Shown: positions 1 to 6,660, counted from the first letter of the stretch. The stretch is 15,701 bases of DNA from Acetobacteraceae bacterium (GCA_947478535.1 CANJXD010000079.1:1-15701), one strand, 5' to 3'. Translations and numbers: made by a program. The notes: generated from the letters alone by a model not told the origin.

Positions 1-12
1 CGGGGGGCTCAT
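1..12 (-). CDS. Possible start of the next minus-strand gene (partial, cut by window edge)
   Basis: An ATG read on the minus strand from position 12 overlaps the TGA stop of the phosphatidyltransferase gene in the pattern ATGA, which is typical of translationally coupled operon genes. Only four codons (Met-Ser-Pro-Pro) lie inside the window, so no product can be named from sequence. In related alphaproteobacteria a permease of the AI-2E/PerM family and the DnaA regulator hda often follow this pair; that is recollection of gene order, not something seen here. Confidence 0.3.
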
Positions 13-695
13 GGGCGTCGCCGCGCGGTCTGCGCCACATAGGCGGCCCCGGACGCAATGGTGCTGGCGGCGACGGTCCAGATGCCGAAGCTGATCAGCA
101 CGCTGTCCCCCATGCCATAGCCCGCCAGCAGCAGTACCCCGGCAGCGAGGGTGATCTGCAAGGCGGTGTTGACCTTGGAGACCATCAGCGGGCGGATCGC
201 CGGCGGGTGGCCCAACACATACAGCACCAGCACGCCGCCGACGATCAGCAGGTCCCGGAACACCACCAGGATCGCCAGCCAGTCCGGCAGCACACCGATG
301 GCGGCCAGCGTGACATAGATCGAGACCAGCAGCGCCTTGTCCGCCACCGGGTCCAGCACGGCGCCGAGGCGGGACCGCGAATTGCGCAGCCGCGCCAGCC
401 AGCCATCCACGGCATCGGAGATCCCGGCGGCGACGAACACCCAGAAGGCGAGGTCGAGCCGGTGGTTCATGACCAGCCACACCGCCCCCGGCACGGCGCA
501 AAGCCGGCCGAGGGTGATGACGTTGGGCAGGGTGAAGAGCCAGGGTTCCGCCAAGGGGGCTTCCCCCGCCAGGCCGCGAGGGAGAGCCGTCGCGACAGCC
601 GGCAAGGCGAGGTCAGGGCATGGCAAAGCCCGGCCGGAGGCCGGAGCGAGGTCGTTGGCCGGCGGCGCCGGCGGGCGTTCAGCGGCCTCCGGCAA
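9..695 (-). CDS. CDP-alcohol phosphatidyltransferase family protein (PgsA/cardiolipin synthase-like)
   Basis: This is an integral membrane enzyme of phospholipid synthesis that transfers a phosphatidyl group from CDP-diacylglycerol to an alcohol. The complete family motif DGxxARx8GxxxDxxxD is present at about residues 97-119 (DGWLAR, then G111, D115, D119), so the metal-binding active site is intact. Several hydrophobic segments follow the conserved LPNVITLGR at residues 56-64. The precise acceptor (glycerol-3-phosphate, phosphatidylglycerol or another alcohol) cannot be told from the sequence. The start is uncertain. The longest frame begins with TTG at 695, inside the end of the upstream DUF2066 gene (17-bp overlap), and gives a proline-rich tail of about 50 residues. 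A second TTG at 554 is preceded by a good GGGGGAA ribosome site and starts just before the conserved part. Co-transcription with the DUF2066 gene is likely. Confidence 0.85.
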   Translation of the reverse strand: MPEAAERPPAPPANDLAPASGRALPCPDLALPAVATALPRGLAGEAPLAEPWLFTLPNVITLGRLCAVPGAVWLVMNHRLDLAFWVFVAAGISDAVDGWLARLRNSRSRLGAVLDPVADKALLVSIYVTLAAIGVLPDWLAILVVFRDLLIVGGVLVLYVLGHPPAIRPLMVSKVNTALQITLAAGVLLLAGYGMGDSVLISFGIWTVAASTIASGAAYVAQTARRRP

Positions 696-1416
696 GGCTC
701 AGGCGCCATCCCTCGCCGGGACGCGAATCGATCGGGCCGGGGGCGAGGGCAATGCCGGATTGCGCGAGTTCCTCCGCCGCTTCCGGCGGCTGGGCGCGCA
801 GCGCGAGGCGCAGCCGCGCCATCTCGCCGGAGAAGGACATCACCTCCACCCGCGCCACCGGGGCGGCGGCGCCGAGGCGGCGCGTGATCTCGACCCATTC
901 GGGGAAGGACCGATAGCGCACGATGGCATCGACCGAGGAGACGGCCGCACCGGCGGCGGGAGCCGGGGAGGCGCCCGGCGTGCCGAGCTGGCCGGCGGCC
1001 TGCCCCTGCGCGGCCGGGGAGCCCTGCACGCGCCCACCGGCGGCGGCGACGCGGCCCGGATTGAAATTCACCGTCAGCCGCGCGGCATAGGACCGGTTGT
1101 TGATCCGCTCGCTCTCGATGACGAGGGAGGTGACCATCGGTTCGATCTGCGCATCCGGGATGCCACGCGGCAAGCCGAGCGCCGCCGCCATCCGGTCATA
1201 GGCGAGTCGCTGGCCCGACAGCAGCGCCTGGTCCCGCGCGATGACGGAGGTTTCCGCTGTCGCCTCGGCAGGGACACCGCGCTGCACCAGCGGGTTTTCA
1301 TCGGGTGTGGCCTGGGCCCAGGCGGGGGATGCCGCAAGCCCAGCCAGGGCACCGCCCAGCGCCAGCGCCATGAGCGCGGCCCGTGTCATGCTCGAACTCG
1401 GCCGGTTCATCACCAT
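679..1416 (-). CDS. DUF2066-type secreted protein, hypothetical function
   Basis: The protein is about 245 residues and starts with a positively charged segment, a hydrophobic stretch (roughly residues 14-31) and an AWA-QA cleavage site. This is a clear Sec signal peptide, so the mature protein is periplasmic or envelope-associated. The following region (NPLVQRGVPAEAT, DQALLSGQRLAYDRM, YAARLTVNFNP) resembles the DUF2066 family, which has no established biochemical role. A proline/alanine/glycine-rich linker precedes a C-terminal half that contains FPEWVEITRRL. The start at ATG 1416 is a choice: in-frame ATGs at 1410 and 1389 also keep the signal peptide. The gene is divergent from purM and overlaps the phosphatidyltransferase gene downstream, an arrangement I recall as common in alphaproteobacteria. 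I can infer an envelope role only. Confidence 0.72.
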   Translation of the reverse strand: MVMNRPSSSMTRAALMALALGGALAGLAASPAWAQATPDENPLVQRGVPAEATAETSVIARDQALLSGQRLAYDRMAAALGLPRGIPDAQIEPMVTSLVIESERINNRSYAARLTVNFNPGRVAAAGGRVQGSPAAQGQAAGQLGTPGASPAPAAGAAVSSVDAIVRYRSFPEWVEITRRLGAAAPVARVEVMSFSGEMARLRLALRAQPPEAAEELAQSGIALAPGPIDSRPGEGWRLSLAGGR

Positions 1417-1525
1417 GGAAATCGCCTGACCCCTCTGGCCCCGCGGCACGGTGACCGGCATATCGCCTTCCTCATCCGTCGCGGGCCGTAATGCCCGCTT
1501 GCCGAATACCCGATCGGGGGCCGCC
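1417..1525. promoter_or_regulatory. Divergent intergenic region, DUF2066 gene / purM
   Basis: This 109-bp gap must hold the promoters for both directions. The only distinct structure is an inverted repeat with perfect arms GCGGGC (1481-1486) and GCCCGC (1493-1498) around CGTAAT. I see no convincing -35/-10 pair and no recognisable purine riboswitch. A G-run just upstream of ATG 1526 can serve as the purM ribosome site. Confidence 0.3.
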
Positions 1526-2590
1526 ATGACCAGCCTGACATACCGCGACGCCGGGGTGGATATCGAAGCCGGTGATGCGCTGGTGGATGCCATCAAGCCG
1601 CTGGCGCGCAGCACAGACCGCCCCGGAACGATGGGCGGGCTCGGTGGTTTCGGGGCGCTGTTCGATCTGAAGGCGGCAGGGTTCCGGGACCCGGTACTGG
1701 TCAGTTCGACCGATGGCGTCGGCACCAAGCTGAAGCTCGCCATCGATAGCGGCATCCATGGCTTCGTCGGCCAGGATCTGGTGGCGATGTGCGTCAACGA
1801 CCTGGTGGTGCAGGGTGCGGAGCCGCTGTTCTTCCTGGACTACTTCGCCACCGGAAAGCTGGAAGTCCCGCAGGCCGCGGCCGTTGTCGCGGGGATCGCG
1901 GAAGGCTGCCGCCAGGCCGGCTGCGCGCTGGTGGGCGGCGAGACGGCGGAAATGCCGGGGCTCTACAAGGGGGGCGACTATGACCTCGCCGGCTTCACCG
2001 TGGGTGCCGCGGAACGCGACGCGCTGCTGCCCCGCGCCGATGTCGGCCCAGGCGATGCACTGCTGGGGCTGGCCTCCTCCGGCGTGCATTCCAACGGCTA
2101 TTCGCTGGTGCGGCGCATCCTGGAAGGCACCAACCTCACCCTCTCATCCCCGGCGCCCTTCGCTGCCGGGCAGACGGTGGCGGAAGCGCTGCTGACGCCC
2201 ACTCGCATTTATGTGAAGTCCGTGCTCGCCCTGCATCGCGCCGGCAAGCTGAAGGCGGCGGCGCATATCACCGGCGGCGGCCTGCCCGGCAACCTGCCCC
2301 GCGTGCTGCCGAAGGGGGTGGTCGCGGTGCTGGATGGCGCATCCTGGGCGGTGCCGCCGGTCTATGCCTGGCTGGCGCGGTCGGGGAATGTGGCGGCGGA
2401 GGAAATGCTGCGAGTCTTCAATTGCGGGCTCGGCATGGTGCTCGTCGTCGCCGCCGAGGAGGTGGAGGCCGCCACCGCCCTGCTGACCGCGGCCGGGGAG
2501 ACGGTGTTTCGCATCGGTGGCCTTGAAGCGGGTGATGGCGAGGCGCGGGTGCGGATCGACAACCTGCCCGCTTCCTGGCCGCGGGGCTGA
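1526..2590 (+). CDS. purM: Phosphoribosylformylglycinamidine cyclo-ligase (AIR synthetase)
   Basis: PurM closes the imidazole ring of FGAM with ATP to give AIR, the fifth step of de novo purine synthesis in the cytoplasm. The 354-residue protein matches the usual length of about 345. Seen in order: [12 protein letters not shown] at about 37-48, the ATP-site motif [11 protein letters not shown] at 60-70, [22 protein letters not shown] around the middle, [18 protein letters not shown], and [16 protein letters not shown] in the C-terminal half. ATG 1526 was chosen because homology begins immediately after it and a G-rich stretch precedes it; the frame is open 25 codons further upstream but that part looks non-coding. 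purN follows after 5 nt, so the two are co-transcribed. Confidence 0.97.
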   Translation: MTSLTYRDAGVDIEAGDALVDAIKPLARSTDRPGTMGGLGGFGALFDLKAAGFRDPVLVSSTDGVGTKLKLAIDSGIHGFVGQDLVAMCVNDLVVQGAEPLFFLDYFATGKLEVPQAAAVVAGIAEGCRQAGCALVGGETAEMPGLYKGGDYDLAGFTVGAAERDALLPRADVGPGDALLGLASSGVHSNGYSLVRRILEGTNLTLSSPAPFAAGQTVAEALLTPTRIYVKSVLALHRAGKLKAAAHITGGGLPGNLPRVLPKGVVAVLDGASWAVPPVYAWLARSGNVAAEEMLRVFNCGLGMVLVVAAEEVEAATALLTAAGETVFRIGGLEAGDGEARVRIDNLPASWPRG

Positions 2591-2595
2591 ACACG

Positions 2596-3285
2596 GTGCC
2601 CGCGCGCATTCCCACCGCGGTGCTGATCTCCGGCCGCGGCACCAACATGGCGGCGCTGCTGGAAGCGGCGGCGAGCCCCTCCTATCCCGCCCGCATCGCG
2701 CTGGTGCTGGCCAACAAGGCCGATGCGGCGGGGCTCGACCGGGCGCGGGCGGCGGGGATCCCCACCGCCATTGTCGAAAGCCGCCTGTTCAAGGGCGACC
2801 GCGAGGCCTTCGAACAGGCGATGGAGGTGATCCTCGCCCAGCATGACATCCGGCTGGTAGCGCTCGCCGGCTTCATGCGGGTGCTGACGGAAGGCTTCGT
2901 CGATCGCTGGCGGGACCGGCTGATCAATATCCACCCGTCCCTGCTGCCGAGCTTCAAGGGCCTCGATACCCATGCCCGCGCCCTTGCCGCCGGGGTACGG
3001 CTGCATGGCTGCACGGTGCATCTGGTGCGCTCCGGCGTGGATGAGGGGCCCATCCTGGCCCAGGCGGCCGTCCCGGTGCTGGAGGGGGACACGGAAGCGA
3101 GCCTCGCCGCGCGGGTTCTGGCGGAGGAGCACCGGCTCTACCCGGCCGCGCTGGCCTGGCTGGCGGGGGGGTGCGTGCGGGTGGAAGGGGATGTCGCCCG
3201 CATCGGCGTGGCGGAAGCGCAAGGCGCCTTGGCCAACCCCTTGCCCGCCCTCGCTTCCCTTCCTACAAAGGCCGCTCAAGGCTGA
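2596..3285 (+). CDS. purN: Phosphoribosylglycinamide formyltransferase (GART 1)
   Basis: PurN formylates GAR using 10-formyl-tetrahydrofolate, two steps before PurM. The N-terminal LISGRGTNMAALLEA (residues 10-24) is the phosphate-binding region. AGFMRVL is followed by the catalytic block INIHPSLLPSFKG, with Asn111 and His113, and VDEGPIL with Asp149. These correspond to the Asn-His-Asp triad of the family. Translation starts at GTG 2596, five nucleotides after the purM stop. The protein has 229 residues, slightly longer than the usual 190-215, owing to a C-terminal Ala/Pro-rich tail. The purM-purN pair is a standard bacterial operon. Confidence 0.97.
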   Translation: MPARIPTAVLISGRGTNMAALLEAAASPSYPARIALVLANKADAAGLDRARAAGIPTAIVESRLFKGDREAFEQAMEVILAQHDIRLVALAGFMRVLTEGFVDRWRDRLINIHPSLLPSFKGLDTHARALAAGVRLHGCTVHLVRSGVDEGPILAQAAVPVLEGDTEASLAARVLAEEHRLYPAALAWLAGGCVRVEGDVARIGVAEAQGALANPLPALASLPTKAAQG

Positions 3286-3302
3286 GCTTCATGGGGACCA
3301 TC

Positions 3303-3464
3303 ATGGCCGATCACGCGCCCGCGACCTACGAGATGATTGAGGTCAAGGCCGACGACATCATGCCGGAGCGGACATCGTTCTACTCGGCCTTCTGCGCCGG
3401 GACGAAGTGGTCGATCATCGCCCTGGTGGTTTTCCTCGTGCTGATGGCGATCTTCGTCGTCTGA
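3303..3464 (+). CDS. aa3-type cytochrome c oxidase subunit IV family protein (53 aa)
   Basis: A 53-residue protein with a charged N-terminal half (ADHAPATYEMIEVKADD, then PERTSFYSAFCAGTKW) and one C-terminal transmembrane helix (about residues 37-53, SIIALVVFLVLMAIFVV). This layout, with a short acidic tail followed by an aromatic/basic segment and one helix, is that of the small alphaproteobacterial subunit IV of aa3-type cytochrome oxidases (Pfam COX4_pro_2). Its role in the complex is accessory. ATG 3303 is preferred over the in-frame ATG at 3291 because GGGGA at 3294-3298 lies about 5 nt before it. It sits 17 nt after purN and is followed by a terminator, so it probably ends the purM-purN transcript. 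No other oxidase gene is in the window. Family assignment rests on layout and is moderately sure. Confidence 0.75.
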   Translation: MADHAPATYEMIEVKADDIMPERTSFYSAFCAGTKWSIIALVVFLVLMAIFVV

Positions 3465-3490
3465 CATCGGGCGGCGCTTCCGCCTGAACG

Positions 3491-3521
3491 GCGCCGCGGC
3501 CCCGGGCCGCGGCGCTTTTTT
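3491..3521 (+). terminator. Rho-independent terminator after purM-purN-subunit IV
   Basis: Perfect 12-bp complementary arms GCGCCGCGGCCC (3491-3502) and GGGCCGCGGCGC (3504-3515) are followed directly by six T (3516-3521). In practice the inner bases form the loop and about nine G-C pairs remain. It lies 27 nt after the subunit IV stop. There is no T run on the opposite strand, so it acts for the plus strand only. Confidence 0.9.
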
Positions 3522-3555
3522 GTGCTGGCGGCGCGGCTGACAGGCCGCGCGCGCC

Positions 3556-4008
3556 CTACACCAGCAACTCCACCCCACATTCCGCCGAAAGCCGCCTGAT
3601 CCCCACCAGCACCGCCTCCGGCGGTGGGCCCGGGGGTGCGACGGGGTTTGTGCCGGCCGGCACCGCCTCCCCCAGCGAGGAGAAGAAGGCCTCATGCTGG
3701 CGGCCGGGCCAGTTGAGGATCAGCATGCTGGCCTCCCCCTCCCCCACATTGCGGAAATGGTGCGGGGCGCCGTTCGGAATCGGGACGTAGTCGCCCGCCG
3801 TCACCAGCCTGTCCTGCCCCGCGACACTGAAGGCATAGGTGCCTGACAGGATGTAGAAGGCCTCGTCATCCCCGGCATGGCGGTTCGGGGGCGCGCCAGC
3901 GCCCGGGGCGGAACGGCATTCCGAGAGCAGAAAGGCCGAGCCCTCGGACGGGCGCGCCCGGAAGGTCAGCACATTGCCGAACAGATGATAGCTGGCCTGG
4001 TCCGTCAT
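3556..4008 (-). CDS. Cupin-domain protein, probable target of the adjacent TetR regulator
   Basis: A 150-residue single-domain cupin. The second cupin motif is perfect: G72x5P78xG80x2H83x3N87. The first motif keeps His44, Glu49 and Gly56, but the usual second histidine is Gly46, so metal binding may rest on three ligands, or the protein may bind a ligand without metal. Such small cupins include dioxygenases, isomerases and ligand binders; the sequence does not show which. ATG 4008 is chosen because the cupin homology starts soon after it and AGAGG lies about 9 nt upstream. It is divergent from a TetR gene, and its promoter holds a perfect palindrome, so the TetR protein probably represses it. 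It ends in a convergent gap shared with the subunit IV gene. Confidence 0.85.
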   Translation of the reverse strand: MTDQASYHLFGNVLTFRARPSEGSAFLLSECRSAPGAGAPPNRHAGDDEAFYILSGTYAFSVAGQDRLVTAGDYVPIPNGAPHHFRNVGEGEASMLILNWPGRQHEAFFSSLGEAVPAGTNPVAPPGPPPEAVLVGIRRLSAECGVELLV

Positions 4009-4066
4009 GGCGCATCGCCTCTCCCTCGCCGCCAGGAACCCATTCCGTGCGGCTCGCTCCTGCCGT

Positions 4067-4096
4067 ATATTAGATGGAAGTCTCATCATGAGACAA
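4067..4096 (-). promoter_or_regulatory. Candidate promoter of the cupin gene
   Basis: On the minus strand TTGTCT (4096-4091) and TAATAT (4072-4067) are separated by 18 nt. Each hexamer matches 4 of 6 consensus bases. The transcript would start near 4060 and carry a leader of about 50 nt to ATG 4008. The palindrome at 4080-4094 falls between and on these elements. Confidence 0.5.
4080..4094. promoter_or_regulatory. Palindromic operator candidate for the TetR-family regulator
   Basis: GTCTCAT-C-ATGAGAC is a perfect inverted repeat with 7-bp arms around one base. It overlaps the -35 hexamer and spacer of the minus-strand cupin promoter and lies just downstream of a plus-strand -10 like element (TATATT, 4066-4071). 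Bound repressor would therefore block both the cupin gene and the regulator's own gene. Size and symmetry fit TetR-family operators. A second small palindrome, TTCATGAA, is at 4101-4108. Confidence 0.65.
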
Positions 4097-4714
4097 AAGT
4101 TTCATGAACTCGTGCGGGAGGATCGTTTGCGCCTCGATACCGGCCGCTCCGGCCAGAAGCTGCGGACCCGCCAGGCCCTGCTCGCGGCGGCGCGCGCGCT
4201 GGTCGCGCGGGGTGAGGCGGTGAGCGTGCCGGCTGCGGCGGCGGAGGCCGGGATCTCGAAGGCGACGGCCTATCGGTATTTCGCGGCGGCGGACACGTTG
4301 GTCATGGAAGCGGCGCTGGATGGCGCCTTCGCCGGGCCGGAGGCGGTGATCGGGGATGCGGTTGCGGTGCGGGACCGCGTGCTGCGCGTCTATCGCTACC
4401 TGTTCGAGGCGACGCGCGCGAATGACCGGGGCTTCCGGCTGTTCCTGGCCAAGGCGCTGGAGGCTTCGGCGCAGGAGGGCTCACCGCAGATTCGTGGTGG
4501 CCGGCGGCTGCCGATGTATGAACTGGCGCTGGAGCCGGTGCGCGGGCGGATGACACCGGCGGCGTTCCAGGACCTGCTGCATGCGCTGTCGGGCGCCACC
4601 GGGCTCGAAGCCTGGCTGGCGTTGCGCGATGTGTGCCGGCTGGATGACGCGGAGGCGAACCGGATCGGGACGCTGACGGTGAGCGCGATCCTGGACGCGA
4701 TGCTGCCGGATTAG
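4088..4714 (+). CDS. TetR/AcrR-family transcriptional regulator
   Basis: The N-terminal DNA-binding domain lies at about residues 26-74: TRQALLAAARALVARG (helix 1), VSVPAAAAEAGISKATAYRYF (helix-turn-helix with the family's typical Tyr-Arg-Tyr-Phe end) and ADTLVMEAAL. The remaining roughly 130 residues are a helical ligand/dimer domain that I cannot assign to a ligand. Total length of 208 residues is normal. The start is ambiguous. ATG 4088 lies inside the palindromic operator and has only a weak ribosome site. TTG 4127 (codon 14) has a perfect GGGAGG at 4116-4121 with 5-nt spacing and still precedes the domain. It is divergent from the cupin gene and probably autoregulated; no other target is visible. 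Confidence 0.88.
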   Translation: MRQKFHELVREDRLRLDTGRSGQKLRTRQALLAAARALVARGEAVSVPAAAAEAGISKATAYRYFAAADTLVMEAALDGAFAGPEAVIGDAVAVRDRVLRVYRYLFEATRANDRGFRLFLAKALEASAQEGSPQIRGGRRLPMYELALEPVRGRMTPAAFQDLLHALSGATGLEAWLALRDVCRLDDAEANRIGTLTVSAILDAMLPD

Positions 4715-4722
4715 GTTGGCCC

Positions 4723-4751
4723 CACCGATGACGGCCGAGGCCGCATCGGTG
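4723..4751. other. Long hairpin between convergent genes
   Basis: Arms CACCGATG (4723-4730) and CATCGGTG (4744-4751) enclose a second paired block CGGCC/GGCCG (4732-4743) with a single bulged A, which gives about 13 base pairs. It sits in the 57-bp gap between the ends of the TetR gene and the DUF4167 gene. Neither side has a T run, so it is not a textbook terminator, but it may stop or protect both transcripts. Confidence 0.5.
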
Positions 4752-4771
4752 AGGAAAAGGCAGCTCGCGGG

Positions 4772-5506
4772 TTAGCCCTCGCGCTGGGGTTCGCCCCTAG
4801 AATCACCCCTGGGATCGCCCCGGTTGTCTGCGCGCTGATCCCCACGCGGGTCCCCGCGAGAATCCCCACGCGGGTCCCCGCGGGAATCCCCACGCGGGTC
4901 TCCGCGGGAATCCCCACGCTGGTCTCCACGGGAATCCCCGCGTTGGTCACCACGGGAATCCCGGTACTCGACCTGCGCCTCGCCTTCCTGGTCGATGGCG
5001 TGGCCGCTGCTGTTGATCGGGATCTGCTGCGCGCCGCTGGACGGCATGGAGAGATCGGGCTGGTCGCCCATGCCGCCATCACCGCCGCCATCCTGCTCCG
5101 GCCCGTTCTGGTACCGGCGCTGCTGCGGATGCTGCTGCTGGGGGCCGCCCTGCTGCTGGGCAGCCTGGTTCATGGCGTTGAGGATGCGGAAGTAGTGTTC
5201 CGCATGCTGGAAATAGCTTTCCGCCATCACCCGGTCCCCGGCGCTGGTCGCGTCCCGGCCGAGCTGGAGGTATTTCTCGAACAGCTGCTGGGCGGTGCCG
5301 CGCAGGCGCATGTCCGGGCCATTGCTGTCAAAGACGTGGTTGCGGTTCATCGGCTGGTGGCCACCGCCACCGCCACCGCCGCCCCCACTACCACCACCAC
5401 CGCCGCCGCCTCCACCGCCGCCTTGGCGATACGGGCCACTGCTGCCGCTTCCGCCCCCGCCACCCTGGCGATGGCCGCCCCGGCCGCGCATGCGCTTCAT
5501 GTTCAT
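4772..5506 (-). CDS. DUF4167 domain protein with poly-glycine and RGD-rich repeat tails
   Basis: The conserved part, about residues 55-115, is the alphaproteobacterial DUF4167 signature: NHVFDSNGPDMRLRGTAQQ, then LFEKYLQLGRDATSAGDRV and AESYFQHAEHYFRILNAMN. The N-terminal MKRMRGR is also typical. Around it the protein is extreme low complexity. Residues 10-49 are nearly all Gly (including 11 Gly, Ser, 9 Gly), residues 113-135 are Gln-rich, and from residue 183 to the end runs an Arg-Gly-Asp-rich 8-residue repeat. Function is unknown; Arg/Gly-rich disordered tails suggest RNA or nucleoprotein binding, which is inference only. ATG 5506 was chosen because the motif starts there; the frame is open 55 codons further upstream but unlike the family. 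It follows prmC in the same direction after 194 nt, probably the last gene of the long operon. Confidence 0.85.
   Translation of the reverse strand: MNMKRMRGRGGHRQGGGGGSGSSGPYRQGGGGGGGGGGGSGGGGGGGGGHQPMNRNHVFDSNGPDMRLRGTAQQLFEKYLQLGRDATSAGDRVMAESYFQHAEHYFRILNAMNQAAQQQGGPQQQHPQQRRYQNGPEQDGGGDGGMGDQPDLSMPSSGAQQIPINSSGHAIDQEGEAQVEYRDSRGDQRGDSRGDQRGDSRGDPRGDSRGDPRGDSRGDPRGDQRADNRGDPRGDSRGEPQREG
4775..4960 (-). repeat. 24-bp in-frame tandem repeat in the DUF4167 gene
   Basis: About seven to eight copies of a 24-bp unit encode Arg-Gly-Asp-Ser-Arg-Gly-Asp-Pro/Gln. The central copies are near identical in DNA (GGGTCCCCGCGGGAATCCCC type), and the copies towards the protein's C-terminus are more degenerate (RADN, RGEPQREG). 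The unit is a multiple of three, so copy-number changes would keep the frame. Confidence 0.9.
5360..5422 (-). repeat. Poly-glycine coding tract
   Basis: Twenty-one codons encode 11 Gly, one Ser and 9 Gly. GGC and GGT alternate irregularly with single GGG and GGA codons, so the tract is not a pure trinucleotide run. Confidence 0.9.
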
Positions 5507-5700
5507 CGGTATGGCGTTCGCCGTCTCATAATCGCGCCGCCGCCAGGGAAGGCCCCTGCGGGAACGCGGCATCTTCGGGTTGCTTCGTCGCGGCACTCCG
5601 GACCGCGGAACCGGGGAATAACCCCTCGCCGCTGCCGTCCGGCCGTGATTGCCGGCGGTGCCGGGGCGCAAATCGCATCGCCCCAGGCCGCGCCCCTAAC
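5507..5700 (-). other. prmC to DUF4167 gap, no gene seen
   Basis: The 194 nt between the prmC stop and the DUF4167 start hold no convincing coding region, promoter pair or terminator. The frame upstream of the DUF4167 ATG is open across most of it, but its translation is arginine/proline-rich and unlike the family. Confidence 0.4.
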
Positions 5701-6591
5701 CTAATGCGCCGGTGGCGGGGCGCCAAACGGTTTTTTCGCGACCAGCAGCGCACGATCGATTCCGCCGAGATCAGCCCGGCAGCCAATCGCCGCCAGGCCC
5801 ACCGCCTCGGCAAGGGTTTCGACAGCCTTACGCTGCCCCTGGCCGAGTTCCAGCACCGCCCGGCCGCCAGGCAGGAGCAAGCCGGGCAGCGCCTTGGCGA
5901 TCAGCCGATAGGCGTCGAGCCCATCCGCCCCGCCATCCAGCGCCGAGGCCGGCTCATGCAGCGCCACATCCGGCATCAGCCCAGGGATCACCGCCGATTC
6001 GATGTAGGGGGGGTTCGACAGGACAAGGTCGAAACGGGCGTCGAGCGCCGTCGCCCAATCCCCAGCCAGGAAGACGGCACGGGCCGCGAGCCCGTTCGCC
6101 GCCGCATTGCGCGCCGCCAGCGCCACGGCCGCCGGCGCACGATCCACCCCGACGCCGAAGGCGCGCGGACGCTCCGCCAGCACCGCCAGCAGCAGGCAGC
6201 CCGTGCCCGTGCCGAGATCCAGCACCCGGAGCGGCGCCTCAGGGTCCGGGAACAGGTCGAGCGCCGCTTCGACCAGCGACTCGGAATCGGCGCGGGGGAT
6301 CAGCGTGGCGGGGGAGACGGCGAGATCGAGGGTCCAGAAACCCTGGCGGCCGAGGATATGGGCGACCGGAGTATGGGCGAGGCGCGCCCGCAGGGCCGCG
6401 CCGAAGCGGGCGGCGGCATCAGGGGGGACCGGGGCGCGAGGGTCGCGCAGCAGGGCCTCGGCGGTGGTTGCCATGGCGTGGGCGAGGAGGAGGCGCGCCT
6501 CGAAGCGGGGCTGGTCGATGGCGGCGGCGCGCAGGACCTGGCCGGCTTGGCACAGGAAGGCGCCTACGGATTCGCCGGGGGGACAGATCAT
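5701..6591 (-). CDS. prmC: Peptide chain release factor N5-glutamine methyltransferase
   Basis: PrmC methylates the glutamine of the GGQ motif in release factors 1 and 2 using S-adenosylmethionine, which is needed for efficient termination. The SAM-binding motif I is VLDLGTGTGCLLLAVLAE (about residues 123-140), and the catalytic, substrate-glutamine-binding motif NPPY is at 193-196 (DLVLSNPPYIES). The N-terminal helical domain precedes a HILGRQGFWTLDLAVSPATLIPR segment. The family's usual PRPETE is here PRADSE, a mild variant. The protein has 296 residues, a normal size. ATG 6591 fits the homology; a TTG at 6618 lies in the repeat upstream and is unlikely. It follows prfA after about 70 nt in the same direction, a classic pairing of enzyme and substrate. 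Confidence 0.96.
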   Translation of the reverse strand: MICPPGESVGAFLCQAGQVLRAAAIDQPRFEARLLLAHAMATTAEALLRDPRAPVPPDAAARFGAALRARLAHTPVAHILGRQGFWTLDLAVSPATLIPRADSESLVEAALDLFPDPEAPLRVLDLGTGTGCLLLAVLAERPRAFGVGVDRAPAAVALAARNAAANGLAARAVFLAGDWATALDARFDLVLSNPPYIESAVIPGLMPDVALHEPASALDGGADGLDAYRLIAKALPGLLLPGGRAVLELGQGQRKAVETLAEAVGLAAIGCRADLGGIDRALLVAKKPFGAPPPAH

Positions 6592-6602
6592 GGGGGGCAG
6601 GC

Positions 6603-6651
6603 CCCTCCCCTCACCCAACCCTCTCCCCCCCGAGGGGGGGAGAGGGCTTTT
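6603..6651. repeat. Interspersed hairpin repeat between prfA and prmC
   Basis: CCCTCACCCAA is followed by perfect 13-bp arms CCCTCTCCCCCCC (6619-6631) and GGGGGGGAGAGGG (6634-6646) with a two-base centre, then CTTTT. This form (CCCTCACCC-AACCCTCTCCCC-hairpin) is a well-known intergenic repeat in many GC-rich proteobacteria. The T run lies on the plus strand, where no gene ends, so it is not the prfA terminator; it may modulate prfA/prmC mRNA processing. Confidence 0.75.
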
Positions 6652-6660
6652 CGAGCGGGC

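Noticed and set aside
337..1491. A 384-codon plus-strand open frame
   Set aside because: It is antisense to the phosphatidyltransferase and DUF2066 genes and arginine/glycine-rich without motifs.
1481..1498. GCGGGC/GCCCGC inverted repeat as a purine regulator site
   Set aside because: It does not resemble a known purine operator, and short GC dyads are frequent by chance at this base composition.
4723..4751. Bidirectional intrinsic terminator
   Set aside because: The hairpin is strong but neither strand has a T run after it, so it is recorded only as a hairpin.
4790..4960. Possible CRISPR array
   Set aside because: The units are directly abutting 24-bp copies with no spacers and encode a regular peptide in frame with the DUF4167 gene.
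4711..5091. An alternate-frame product with a repeated Gly-Ile-Pro-Val/Ala peptide
   Set aside because: The peptide repeat is only the 24-bp DNA repeat of the DUF4167 gene read in another frame.
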